Source: Candidatus Aerophobota bacterium (GTDB taxonomy: Bacteria; Aerophobota; Aerophobia; Aerophobales; B3-G15). Taken from it: a stretch of 6,083 nt of DNA. The translations under genes and the position numbers were made by a program. The stretch spans positions 1 through 6,083 of the forward strand of contig QMQA01000082.1 in the NCBI GenBank assembly GCA_003648845.1, read 5' to 3'. Position 1 is the first letter of the stretch. The number at the start of each line of letters is the position of its first letter. Under the pieces are notes generated by a model. That model did no database searches. It was not told where the DNA came from and saw only the letters and a program-made list of their open reading frames with translations. Below, in pieces: positions 1-5,756 of the stretch.

Positions 1-1
1 A

Positions 2-952
2 TTCGCTGTTATTGGTGCAGGACCAGGCGGCTTGTCAGTAGCCTATTTCTTGAAATTGAAGGGGTATGAGGTTACTGTTTTTGATTCGCTACCTGGAGGT
101 GGTGGTATGATGCGAATAGGACCACCACTTTATCGCCTGCCAATTGAGAGTATTGACAAGGATGTAAATTATATTGCCTCCTTAGGGGTAAAATTTAAAT
201 TCAATACCACAGTAGGTAAAGATATATCATTTGAGGAGATTTACAAAAATTATGATGCTGTTTATTTAGGTATAGGTACAACTGTATCCCGCTCAACACA
301 TGTTAAAAACTCTGATAAAGCCTATTCTGCTCTTCCGTTTCTCAAAGAAAACAAAATTGGCAAGGGAGTGAAAGTGGGCAGAGAAATTATAGTTATTGGT
401 GGAGGAAATGTGGCGATGGATGTCGCCCGAGAGGCTTTAAGATTGCAACATATCCAATATCCAGGAGAGAAGGTGGTTACCAAAACCGTCTCTTTGGAAG
501 ATTGGGATATAATGCCGGCCACCAAAGAAGAAATTGAAGAAGCAAAAGCAGAAGGGATTCAATTTAATCCTGGGTGGGGACCTAAGGAGATTAAAGTTGA
601 AGATGGCAAAGTAAAAGGTCTTTTATGTATGAAAGTGAAATCTGTTTTTGATGAGCAGGGAAGATTCAGACCTACCTTTTATGAGGAAAAGGAAATGTTT
701 CTGGAAGGTGACATGGTTATTGAAGCTATCGGGCAAGTACCAGATTTTTCATTTATCCCCAAGGAACTATTCGATAAATTAGAGTTCACTCCCCGCAAGA
801 AAGTGAAAATTGACGAAAATGGGAAGACTTCACTACCAAAAGTTTTTGCTGGAGGAGACATTGTCAATCTCAATTTAGATGCAGTAACTGCTATTGCCGA
901 TGCCAAGAGAGCTGCCGAAGGAATAGATCTTTATTTAAAAGGGGATAAATAA
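2..952 (+). CDS. GltD-like FAD/NAD(P)H oxidoreductase, 5' end outside window
   Basis: This is the 3' part of a glutamate-synthase small-subunit-type flavoprotein. The frame is open from base 2, so the first TTG/ATG codons in the window are internal. Visible in order: an FAD-binding Rossmann motif (IGAGPGG, bases 11-31), a GltD-type 'MMRIGPPLYRLP' segment, a second dinucleotide motif for NAD(P)H (VIGGGNVAMD, 392-421), and the C-terminal FAD motif FAGGD (845-859) followed by an AIADAKRAAEGID helix. In family members an N-terminal region with cysteines, often binding Fe-S clusters, precedes the first Rossmann motif; it would lie upstream of this window. Such subunits move electrons between NAD(P)H and a ferredoxin or Fe-S partner (glutamate synthase, NfnB and similar). 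Which partner applies cannot be told here. The stop TAA (950-952) directly abuts the rex start, implying co-transcription and probable translational coupling. Family assignment is confident; the exact substrate is unknown. Confidence 0.9.
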   Translation, partial: FAVIGAGPGGLSVAYFLKLKGYEVTVFDSLPGGGGMMRIGPPLYRLPIESIDKDVNYIASLGVKFKFNTTVGKDISFEEIYKNYDAVYLGIGTTVSRSTHVKNSDKAYSALPFLKENKIGKGVKVGREIIVIGGGNVAMDVAREALRLQHIQYPGEKVVTKTVSLEDWDIMPATKEEIEEAKAEGIQFNPGWGPKEIKVEDGKVKGLLCMKVKSVFDEQGRFRPTFYEEKEMFLEGDMVIEAIGQVPDFSFIPKELFDKLEFTPRKKVKIDENGKTSLPKVFAGGDIVNLNLDAVTAIADAKRAAEGIDLYLKGDK

Positions 953-1603
953 ATGCCGAGATTCAAAGTTCCTGAAGTTGTGGTGCAACGTCTTTCTCTT
1001 TATTTAAGAGCCTTGAAGAAATTCCCGGATGATTCCATTCTCTCTTCCCGGGAATTTGCAGAATTAGTTGGAACTACCGATAGTCAGATCAGAAAAGATC
1101 TGGCTTATTTCGGAGAGTTTGGGATACGAGGACAAGGATATAGAGTAGAGAAATTAAAAGAAGAAATTGCTCGTATTCTCGCTCTTAACAAAAAATGGAA
1201 ATTAGCTCTTGTAGGAGTGGGTAAACTGGGTTCTGCTCTTCTTGCTTATCCCGGATTTAGAAGGGAAGAGTTTCAAATCGAAGTTGCTTTTGATAACGAC
1301 CCTGAAAAGATAGGTAAAATTTTAAACGGTGTGATAGTCCAAAATATAGAGAAGATTCCCCAAATTTTACCTCAATACAAGATAAAAATAGGAATAATCA
1401 GTACTCCTGCTGAAGCTGCTCAGGATACAGCAAATAAACTTATAGAGGGAAAGGTGGAAGGTATTTTAAACTTTGCACCTGTACATTTAGTTGTTCCAAA
1501 CAGGATAAAACTCATAAATGTCGATTTATCTATGTTAGTTGAAATACTTTCATTTTTTCTAAGTCAAAATTATCAAATGGGTTTCTCTCCGGTAAAAGTT
1601 TAA
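953..1603 (+). CDS. rex: Redox-sensing transcriptional repressor Rex
   Basis: Rex is a cytoplasmic homodimeric repressor that binds DNA when NADH/NAD+ is low and lets go when NADH binds. The 216-residue length is normal for the family. The N-terminal winged helix (about residues 1-80) carries the typical 'SQIRKDLAYFGEFG' recognition region (R47, K48, D49) and the G-Q-G-Y wing (60-63). The C-terminal Rossmann domain has G88-x-G90-x-x-G93 for NADH and the acidic end of strand 2 at D114. It also has the family-typical 'GILNFAP' (170-176) and 'NVDLSMLVEILSFFL' (189-203) segments. The ATG at 953 is the natural start: it follows the upstream TAA with no gap, and the protein aligns from its first residues with the usual Rex N-terminus. 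Rex genes usually sit with fermentation or electron-transfer genes, matching the flavin oxidoreductase in front. No key residue appears missing. Confidence 0.97.
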   Translation: MPRFKVPEVVVQRLSLYLRALKKFPDDSILSSREFAELVGTTDSQIRKDLAYFGEFGIRGQGYRVEKLKEEIARILALNKKWKLALVGVGKLGSALLAYPGFRREEFQIEVAFDNDPEKIGKILNGVIVQNIEKIPQILPQYKIKIGIISTPAEAAQDTANKLIEGKVEGILNFAPVHLVVPNRIKLINVDLSMLVEILSFFLSQNYQMGFSPVKV

Positions 1604-1644
1604 GTAAAGTAAGAGGTGACAAGAAAAGGTGGTGTATAGATTTT

Positions 1645-1674
1645 AAATCCAATGGGTTTTGTTTCTCTCTCGTT
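1645..1674 (+). terminator. Weak candidate terminator after rex
   Basis: AAATCC (1645-1650) can pair with GGGTTT (1654-1659) across a 3-base AAT loop, including one G-U pair. A T/C-rich tract follows. The stem is short and the tract is not a clean T-run, so termination here is uncertain. It is the only terminator-like hairpin close behind the rex stop. Confidence 0.25.
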
Positions 1675-1770
1675 GATTAGAGTTTTAACATAGGACGACT
1701 AATATGAATATCATAAAAATTCGGGAGGAGTCTGAAAAAATCCATGATTGACAAAAAATATTATGAGTTC

Positions 1771-1792
1771 ATTTTTGCGATTGTGCAAAAAT
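1771..1792. promoter_or_regulatory. Perfect 8-bp-arm palindrome, possible operator
   Basis: ATTTTTGC (1771-1778) and GCAAAAAT (1785-1792) are exact reverse complements separated by six bases (GATTGT). A 22-base site with two-fold symmetry and a short spacer suits a dimeric regulator better than a terminator; the following sequence is only partly T-rich. It does not match the classic Rex box (TTGTGAA-N4-TTCACAA). A TTGACA hexamer lies just upstream at 1748-1753, but no -10 element is correctly spaced from it. Role unknown. Confidence 0.4.
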
Positions 1793-1799
1793 TGCTCTT

Positions 1800-1859
1800 T
1801 TTACCTCGTGGGGGTAAATTTTATAACCCTACATAATAGGTTTTCTTTTGTAAAACCTA
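1800..1859 (+). other. Chain of overlapping inverted repeats (possible RNA structure)
   Basis: Four pairings are visible in 60 bases. TTTACC (1800-1805) pairs with GGTAAA (1813-1818), and GGGT (1812-1815) with ACCC (1826-1829). AACC (1825-1828) can pair with GGTT (1839-1842). TAGGTTTT (1837-1844) pairs perfectly with AAAACCTA (1852-1859) over a 7-base loop. Several share bases, so the pairings are mutually exclusive. There is no U-run after the last stem, so it is not a standard terminator. Function and transcription are unproven. Confidence 0.4.
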
Positions 1860-1976
1860 CCAGCAAAAAGATTACTCACTTTCTTCTTTCTTGGAGTTTT
1901 TTTGTGAAAGGATTAAATTAGCCTATATGATAATGTAAATTTTCCTATGTTGGTGTATTAATTTTTATCCATAAAC

Positions 1977-2005
1977 TTGACAAAAATTATTTACATCAGT
2001 ATAAT
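1977..2005 (+). promoter_or_regulatory. Consensus sigma-70-type promoter for the ferredoxin-metV region
   Basis: TTGACA (1977-1982) and TATAAT (2000-2005) both match the vegetative consensus exactly, with the optimal 17-base spacer. Transcription should start near 2012. The promoter points to the metallo-hydrolase remnant, ferredoxin and metV, giving an untranslated leader of about 165 bases to the first coding fragment and about 440 bases to the ferredoxin. Confidence 0.8.
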
Positions 2006-2013
2006 TAGTGAAT

Positions 2014-2031
2014 TTGTAAAAAGGTTTAGAT
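2014..2031. promoter_or_regulatory. Rex-box-like imperfect palindrome at the promoter start site
   Basis: TTGTAAA (2014-2020), a 4-base spacer AAGG, then TTTAGAT (2025-2031). The layout is that of Rex operators (TTGTnAA-N4-TTnACAA). The left half fits well (six of seven against TTGTGAA) and the right half only partly (four of seven). It covers the expected start site of the promoter at 1977-2005, where a repressor would block transcription, and rex is the gene just upstream. This is a candidate based on position plus partial match. Confidence 0.35.
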
Positions 2032-2177
2032 AAAATACAATTACCTAAAGCACTGGCAAACTACTCTCATAGACGATATTAGAGTAAGAAGGATGACCAA
2101 CGCTTCAACTTAAAAAGCAAGACTCAAGGAGGAGCAAGCTGATCTTACAAGAAGGTAACGTCAGGAAAAGATAGAAA

Positions 2178-2420
2178 GTGGAAGATAAAGTGTATCTGGT
2201 ATTGGGCGGTTTTCACCTCTCAGGGACAAAAAGTAGCGAAATAAAAAAGATCATCCAGGAATTTAAAAAAGAGGGGGTCCAAAAGGTTGCTCCCTGCCAT
2301 TGTTCTGGTAATCTTGCCTGGGATCTTTTTAAGAGAAACTATAAAGAGAACTTCATTGGTGCAGGTGTAGGTAAACTCATAAAGATAGCTGTAAATGATG
2401 TCCCTTCTGCAAGAAAATAA
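2178..2420 (+). pseudogene. C-terminal remnant of an MBL-fold metallo-hydrolase
   Basis: These 80 codons correspond to the last third of a metallo-beta-lactamase-fold hydrolase of the COG1237 type (proteins around 250-280 residues, some acting in pterin/folate-like chemistry). The two late metal-ligand regions remain: GGFHLSG (H13) and APCHCSG (H41). The N-terminal HxHxDH metal motif and the rest of the fold are absent, so it cannot be a working enzyme of the family. The frame begins with GTG at 2178, two codons after an in-frame TAG (2172-2174). Upstream codons in this frame show only weak hints of family likeness before the sequence becomes unrelated. A purine-rich AGGAAAAG (2163-2170) could serve as a weak ribosome site, so a short peptide may still be made. 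It ends 32 bases before the ferredoxin start and is probably on the same transcript. An alternative is a repurposed small protein, but 5' loss is simpler. Confidence 0.75.
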
Positions 2421-2452
2421 AATCAACTCATTGACTAAAGGAGATTTAGCTG

Positions 2453-2650
2453 ATGGCAATCACAAAAGTTTGGATTGATGAGGATGCCTGTACAGGTTGT
2501 GGGCTTTGTGAGGACAGTTGTCCTGAGGTTTTTAAGCTTAATGATGTAGCTAAGGTAAAACAGGAGGCTAATTTTAACAAACTTGAAGAGAAGATAAAAG
2601 AAGCCGCAGAGGATTGTCCCAGTGAGGCTATCCATTTTGAAGAAGAATAA
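2453..2650 (+). CDS. Single-cluster [4Fe-4S] ferredoxin
   Basis: A 65-residue acidic cytoplasmic electron carrier of the Thermotoga/Pyrococcus mono-cluster type. C13, C16, C19 (CTGCGLC) and C55 (DCP) are the four expected ligands of one [4Fe-4S] cluster. C23 (in 'DSCP') sits where relatives have the first cysteine of a disulfide, but the partner cysteine is missing in the 'NKLEEKIKEAAED' region, so C23 is unpaired. The length is normal. The ATG at 2453 is set by a good Shine-Dalgarno AAAGGAG (2437-2443), nine bases upstream. It lies 18 bases ahead of metV and 32 bases behind the hydrolase remnant, most likely one operon from the promoter at 1977-2005. The pairing with metV suggests, without proving, that it supplies or accepts electrons at methylene-THF reductase. 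Confidence 0.95.
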   Translation: MAITKVWIDEDACTGCGLCEDSCPEVFKLNDVAKVKQEANFNKLEEKIKEAAEDCPSEAIHFEEE

Positions 2651-2668
2651 TCTAAGAAAGGGAAAAAC

Positions 2669-3355
2669 ATGATTGGACAAGTACAAAAACCACTTGAGGA
2701 GATTCTGGAGTATCTTGAAGGAAAAGAAAGGATAGTGATAATTGGATGTGGTGGTTGTGCTACGGTTTTTCATACGGGAGGCGAGGAAGAGGTAAAGAAA
2801 ATGGCAGATATCTTGTCAGGAAAAGGGAAAGAAATATTAGCCGCTATTGCACCACCATTTGGTGAGTTCACCTGTTATGCTCCCTGGAGCAAAAAACGTT
2901 TAAATGGGTACAAAAAAGAGATTAAGGAATGTGATGCTATTTTGATGCTAACCTGTGGTGATGGACTTCAGGTGGTGCGGGAGTTTATCCTGGAAGAAGA
3001 GTATGGCATTGTAAAACCAATTTATCCTGGAACCAATCCTATGGGACACATGGGTGGAGGCCCTACCTTATTTAAGGAAAAATGCCAGCAGTGTGGAGAA
3101 TGTGAGTTGGGGAAACTTGCCGGTATATGTCCCTTAACTCAATGTGCAAAGGGGCTCTTAAATGGTCCCTGTGGAGGATCTCAGAATGGAAAATGTGAAA
3201 CAGATCCTGAGAAAGATTGTGCCTGGATATTAATTTATGAGCGACTCAAAAAATTAGGAGAGCTGGATAAATTAAAGAAGGCAAGAGCTCCACATGACTG
3301 GAGTAAGATGAAAAGACCCCGGATGCTCGAGGTTAAACCTCTCAGTTTAGAGTAA
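2669..3355 (+). CDS. metV: MetV: methylene-THF reductase C-terminal-domain (zinc/Fe-S) subunit
   Basis: This 228-residue protein matches the MTHFR_C family (MetV of Moorella and other acetogens). MetV forms a complex with the flavoprotein MetF, which reduces methylene-THF to methyl-THF in the methyl branch of the Wood-Ljungdahl pathway. Thirteen cysteines are visible: the N-terminal CGGC (C27, C30), then C69, C88 and C96, and a dense C-terminal set (C139xxC142xxC145, C154, C159, C168, C176, C184). The 'NGPCGGSQNGKCE' block is typical of the family. There is no TIM-barrel MetF domain. A Shine-Dalgarno-like AAGAAAGGG (2654-2662) precedes the ATG. The gene follows the ferredoxin closely. In acetogens metF is commonly adjacent, but here the next gene is a decayed transporter, so MetF must be encoded elsewhere or be lost. 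Soluble protein; length and motifs look intact. Confidence 0.92.
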   Translation: MIGQVQKPLEEILEYLEGKERIVIIGCGGCATVFHTGGEEEVKKMADILSGKGKEILAAIAPPFGEFTCYAPWSKKRLNGYKKEIKECDAILMLTCGDGLQVVREFILEEEYGIVKPIYPGTNPMGHMGGGPTLFKEKCQQCGECELGKLAGICPLTQCAKGLLNGPCGGSQNGKCETDPEKDCAWILIYERLKKLGELDKLKKARAPHDWSKMKRPRMLEVKPLSLE

Positions 3356-3357
3356 AA

Positions 3358-3378
3358 AATTTGCAGATATGGCAAATT
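3358..3378. repeat. Inverted repeat after metV
   Basis: AATTTGC (3358-3364) and GCAAATT (3372-3378) are perfect complements with a 7-base loop, starting two bases after the metV stop. No T-run follows, so this is at best a weak or Rho-assisted end signal or an RNA-stabilising 3' hairpin. Its arms share the core TTTGC...GCAAA with the palindrome at 1771-1792. The remaining intergenic sequence to 3476 shows no clear promoter. Confidence 0.4.
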
Positions 3379-3476
3379 ACCAAAGCGATGAATAGTTTTT
3401 ATGATACTCTTGAGAATAAGGCATCCATAATAATCTTAAAATAAGTTAAAGCTAAAAGGAAGAAAAGGGCTTAAAA

Positions 3477-4777
3477 ATGGAGTTGATACGGATAAAAAAA
3501 GTGGCTGTGGCCATTTCAAAAGGGGTGGGTTTTCTAAGGAGATAACGTCGTAACTGGAAGGTCACGGTAGTACGAACATCTTTAAGGACACTTGTTTATA
3601 AAACAGTTTTTCCCTACCAATCTATTTATATTGTAGCATTAGGTGCTACTGCCACTCAACTGGGTATGGTCAACACTGCAGGAATGGGTGTCGCCGGACT
3701 TCTCAGCCCGTTTACCGGATGGCTCATTGATAGAATTGGTACCAAGAGAATCTACCTTACTGGTATCTCTCTTCTTGTTATCTCATACTTGATCTATGGT
3801 GTGGCCCACAGCTGGACCATCATCATAGCCATGATCGCATGGTGGTTAGGAGACACAACCAGTATCCACAGCTGTGCTACCGTGTGTGCCAACTCCCTGA
3901 AAAATAAGGACCGTGCCACCGATATGAGTCTTTGTGAAACTCTTGCTCAAGGCCTCTTGGGAATAGTAGGTCCCATGGTTGGTGCATACTTAGTTACAAG
4001 CTTTGGTGGTGTAAATGTTGAGGGAATAAGGCCCTTGTTCCTTTTTAGCCTTCTCATTACTGTAGGTACATTTTTTCTCATACTTACTCAGCTATCCAAT
4101 GAGAGGTGGGAAAAGGAAGTGAGGGAAGACCTAATCTTCCTGGAGATCTTTCCCAGGTTTTCAAGCAGGGAAAGAATCTAAAACGATGGATCATTATCGT
4201 CTCTGTGGGATGGCTTCCCATGGGTATGATTTTCCCATTTACCCAGGTTTTTGCTCACCAGATAAAAGGTGCTGAGGAGTATATACTGGGAGCAATGGTC
4301 ACCGATTCTGCACTCACACCTCTTGTGTTAGGTATTCCTTTAGGAAGACTTGCTGACAGAATTGGAGGGAAAAAAGTTCTTTATACAATAATTCCTCTTT
4401 TCTGGGTTTCAAATTTGATGCTCGTCTTAGCACCAAGCTCTTTGTTTTTAATAGTAGCTGGTATCCTGCAGGGCTTTTTCTTCATCTATTTAACTGTGGC
4501 AGGAGCCATGAATGTGGAGCTTGTTCCTCCAGAGCACATGGGAAGGGGGCTGGGAGTCATGCGATTCTTCAGGCTTCTTCTCGCTGCTGGTGTGGCGTAT
4601 CTCGCTGGGGCCATCTGGGACCACGTAGGACCACAATACGTGTTTTTAATTGCTATTGGACTGGACGCTTGCATCAGGATTCCTTTCCTTATAGGAATGC
4701 CTGAGACATTGGAGTTAAGCATAGGAGAAAAGCAAAAAAAAAGAAGGGAGAAACACTTCACTAAAATGCCAAATTAG
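3477..4777 (+). pseudogene. Major facilitator superfamily transporter, broken by stop and frameshift
   Basis: The whole stretch reads as one MFS permease of about 433 codons, a normal length for 12 membrane helices. The ATG at 3477 (purine-rich AGGAAGAAAAGGG, 3456-3468, upstream) opens a frame of 22 codons ending at TAA 3543-3545. The same frame then continues, without any further start codon, through 'RRNWKVTVV' and 'VYKTVFPYQSIYIVALGA' to the ATG at 3666 and on to 4181. Near 4127-4135 the homology jumps to the frame ending at 4775-4777, equivalent to loss of one base. Each half keeps an MFS motif A: GWLIDRIGTKR after helix 2 and GRLADRIGGKK in the matching second-half loop. Substrate cannot be inferred. 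Two independent lesions argue for a true pseudogene, though assembly error at either point is possible. The ATG at 3666 lies inside a helix region, so a start there would give a non-functional fragment. Confidence 0.85.
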
Positions 4778-4787
4778 AAGGGAAGAA

Positions 4788-4844
4788 ATGAATGAAAAAA
4801 CGACAAGCTTTTTTAGCTATGGAAAAGGAAAGTTGAAAGGATAG
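4788..4844 (+). CDS. Possible 18-residue peptide ORF between transporter and DUF1638
   Basis: ATG at 4788 is preceded by a good ribosome-site-like GAAGGGAAG (4777-4785) and opens 18 codons (MNEKTTSFFSYGKGKLKG) ending at TAG 4842-4844. It could be a small leader peptide, the first codons of a lost gene, or chance. It overlaps nothing and ends 23 bases before the DUF1638 start. I do not recognise it. Confidence 0.2.
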   Translation: MNEKTTSFFSYGKGKLKG

Positions 4845-4867
4845 ATAAATCCAAAAAAGGTGGTATT

Positions 4868-5512
4868 ATGGCAAATCATACATCATTTAAAGGTTATACA
4901 ATTGTATCCTGTGGAACTTTGCGAAAAGAGCTAAATTATCTGAAAGATACGGGTTTCTTAAATCCAGATAAAATCCTTTTTACTGCGCCAGGTCTCCATG
5001 AGAGCCAAAGAGAACTGGAAAAACAACTTACAAAGCAGCTCAGAAATGCCAAAAAATACTCCGAGAGAACAGTAGTAGTTTATGGGGAAAGATGCTTCCT
5101 TGATCCTTCTAACCCCTACAGAGATGTGGATGCGATAATCCAGGAACAAGGAACCGGAATCTCAAGAATACAGGCAAAAAGCTGCATCGACATGCTAGCC
5201 AGCGAGGAAGAAAGAGAGAAAATAAGTGGGGGGAGTAAAGTTTACTGGCTCTCACCTGGATGGTTAGTGTATTGGAAAAAGATTTTTAAGGAGTGGGATA
5301 CTGCCAAGGCAAATGAGACTTTCCCCTATCATGATAAGGCTATTCTTTTAGATCCTGTAGGTATTTTTGATGAGTACTCTAAAAGCTCTCCCGAGAAGAT
5401 TCTTGAATTTTCAGATTGGATGAAACTCGAGATAGAGCCTTACAGGATACCTCTGGATAGATTTAAAAACCTTCTTTTAGAGTGCGTTAATGAAGATAAA
5501 AAAGGAAACTGA
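4868..5512 (+). CDS. DUF1638 family protein
   Basis: A 214-residue soluble protein, intact, matching the DUF1638 family, whose biochemical role is not established to my knowledge. Family-like segments in order: an N-terminal strand with 'VSCGTLRKEL' (C15), 'PGLHE' (41-45), a central 'VVVYGERC' strand (C76), 'KSCIDMLAS' (C106), 'YWLSPGW' (126-132), and a late 'DKAILLDP' strand (156-163). The alternating strands and helices suggest an alpha/beta Rossmann-like fold. C15, C76 and C106 with H44 and H155 could form a metal or cofactor site (inference). From memory, the family often sits near corrinoid methyltransferase genes in methanogens and anaerobic bacteria; here the neighbour is a truncated SAM methyltransferase. 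The ATG at 4868 follows AAAGGTGG (4856-4863). Its 3' end overlaps the methyltransferase start by 23 bases, implying translational coupling in the original operon. Confidence 0.8.
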   Translation: MANHTSFKGYTIVSCGTLRKELNYLKDTGFLNPDKILFTAPGLHESQRELEKQLTKQLRNAKKYSERTVVVYGERCFLDPSNPYRDVDAIIQEQGTGISRIQAKSCIDMLASEEEREKISGGSKVYWLSPGWLVYWKKIFKEWDTAKANETFPYHDKAILLDPVGIFDEYSKSSPEKILEFSDWMKLEIEPYRIPLDRFKNLLLECVNEDKKGN

Positions 5513-5756
5513 TATAGAAAAATGGCTTAAAGAAGAAGGTGAAAAGGTTCTAAAAGAGGTTGGTATTAAAAAAGGCCATGTAATTTTGGATTTCGGATGT
5601 GGAGAAGGAATCTATTCCCTGCCTGTTGCAAAAATAGCAGGAGATAAAGGAAAAGTTTTTGCCCTGAATAAAAGCAGAATTGAACTTAATAAACTTGTTA
5701 AGAAAGCTAAATTAGTTGGATTGGATAATATTAAACCCTATCTCTGTCAAAATTAA
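5490..5756 (+). pseudogene. Class I SAM-dependent methyltransferase, 3'-truncated
   Basis: The 88 codons encode the first third of a Rossmann-fold methyltransferase (family proteins are usually 180-250 residues). The glycine-rich SAM motif I is clear: VILDFGCGEGIY with D34, G36, G38 and G40. The end of strand 2 reads 'VFALN' (N60), where an acidic residue usually holds the SAM ribose, so that residue is atypical. Family likeness runs to 'GLDNIK' (about base 5735); then unrelated codons lead to TAA at 5754-5756. No methyltransferase sequence follows in any frame; an insertion-sequence transposase fragment appears instead. The gene was therefore most likely cut by insertion or recombination near 5735. 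It overlaps the DUF1638 gene by 23 bases in another frame. Without the later core strands the product should not be functional. Confidence 0.8.

Larger units (their letters stand above)
1604..2177. other. 574-base non-coding stretch with promoter and hairpins
   Basis: No convincing gene lies here. The left part (1604-1770) is A/T-rich with only tiny open frames, for example a 15-codon ATG frame at 1704-1751 (MNIIKIREESEKIHD). The middle (1771-1859) holds a perfect palindrome and a chain of overlapping inverted repeats. The right part holds a consensus promoter at 1977-2005 and a leader of about 165 bases. That leader has a small inverted repeat (TACTCT at 2062-2067 with AGAGTA at 2081-2086), a strong Shine-Dalgarno-like AAGGAGGAG (2126-2134), and an in-frame stop just before the next coding fragment. 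I compared the leader by eye with cobalamin, SAM, THF and c-di-GMP riboswitch cores and found no convincing match. Confidence 0.7.

Noticed and set aside
1748..1776. TTGACA at 1748-1753 as a second promoter
   Set aside because: The 16-18 base downstream positions read CATTTT, ATTTTT or TTTTTG, with no acceptable -10 element.
1874..1903. ACTC...GAGT followed by seven T residues as a terminator
   Set aside because: Only four base pairs with a 17-base loop and mismatches beyond; too weak to call.
1902..1921. TTGTGAA at 1902-1908 as a Rex operator
   Set aside because: The left half matches the Rex box, but the opposite half (TTAAATT) matches at only about three of seven positions. It is also not placed on a promoter.
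2093..2113. Six-codon ATG frame (MTNAST) in the leader
   Set aside because: It has an AGAAGG-like site nearby, but it is too short to separate from chance and no regulatory codon pattern is evident.
2041..2177. Riboswitch in the ferredoxin-metV leader
   Set aside because: The 'GGCAAAC' and small hairpin hint at a c-di-GMP type element, but the required partner helices and conserved core are not visible. The cobalamin, SAM and THF cores also do not fit.
2435..2773. Minus-strand protein opposite the ferredoxin
   Set aside because: It lies antisense to a clear ferredoxin and the metV start, with low-complexity F/S/L-rich sequence and no family likeness.
3543..3545. Recoded stop in the transporter
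   Set aside because: TAA is not a known selenocysteine or pyrrolysine codon, and a second lesion exists in the same gene, so decay is simpler.
3666..4181. Short intact transporter gene starting at ATG 3666
   Set aside because: Clear in-frame membrane-protein sequence continues upstream of 3666 and in another frame downstream of 4181, so this is only a fragment of a broken gene.
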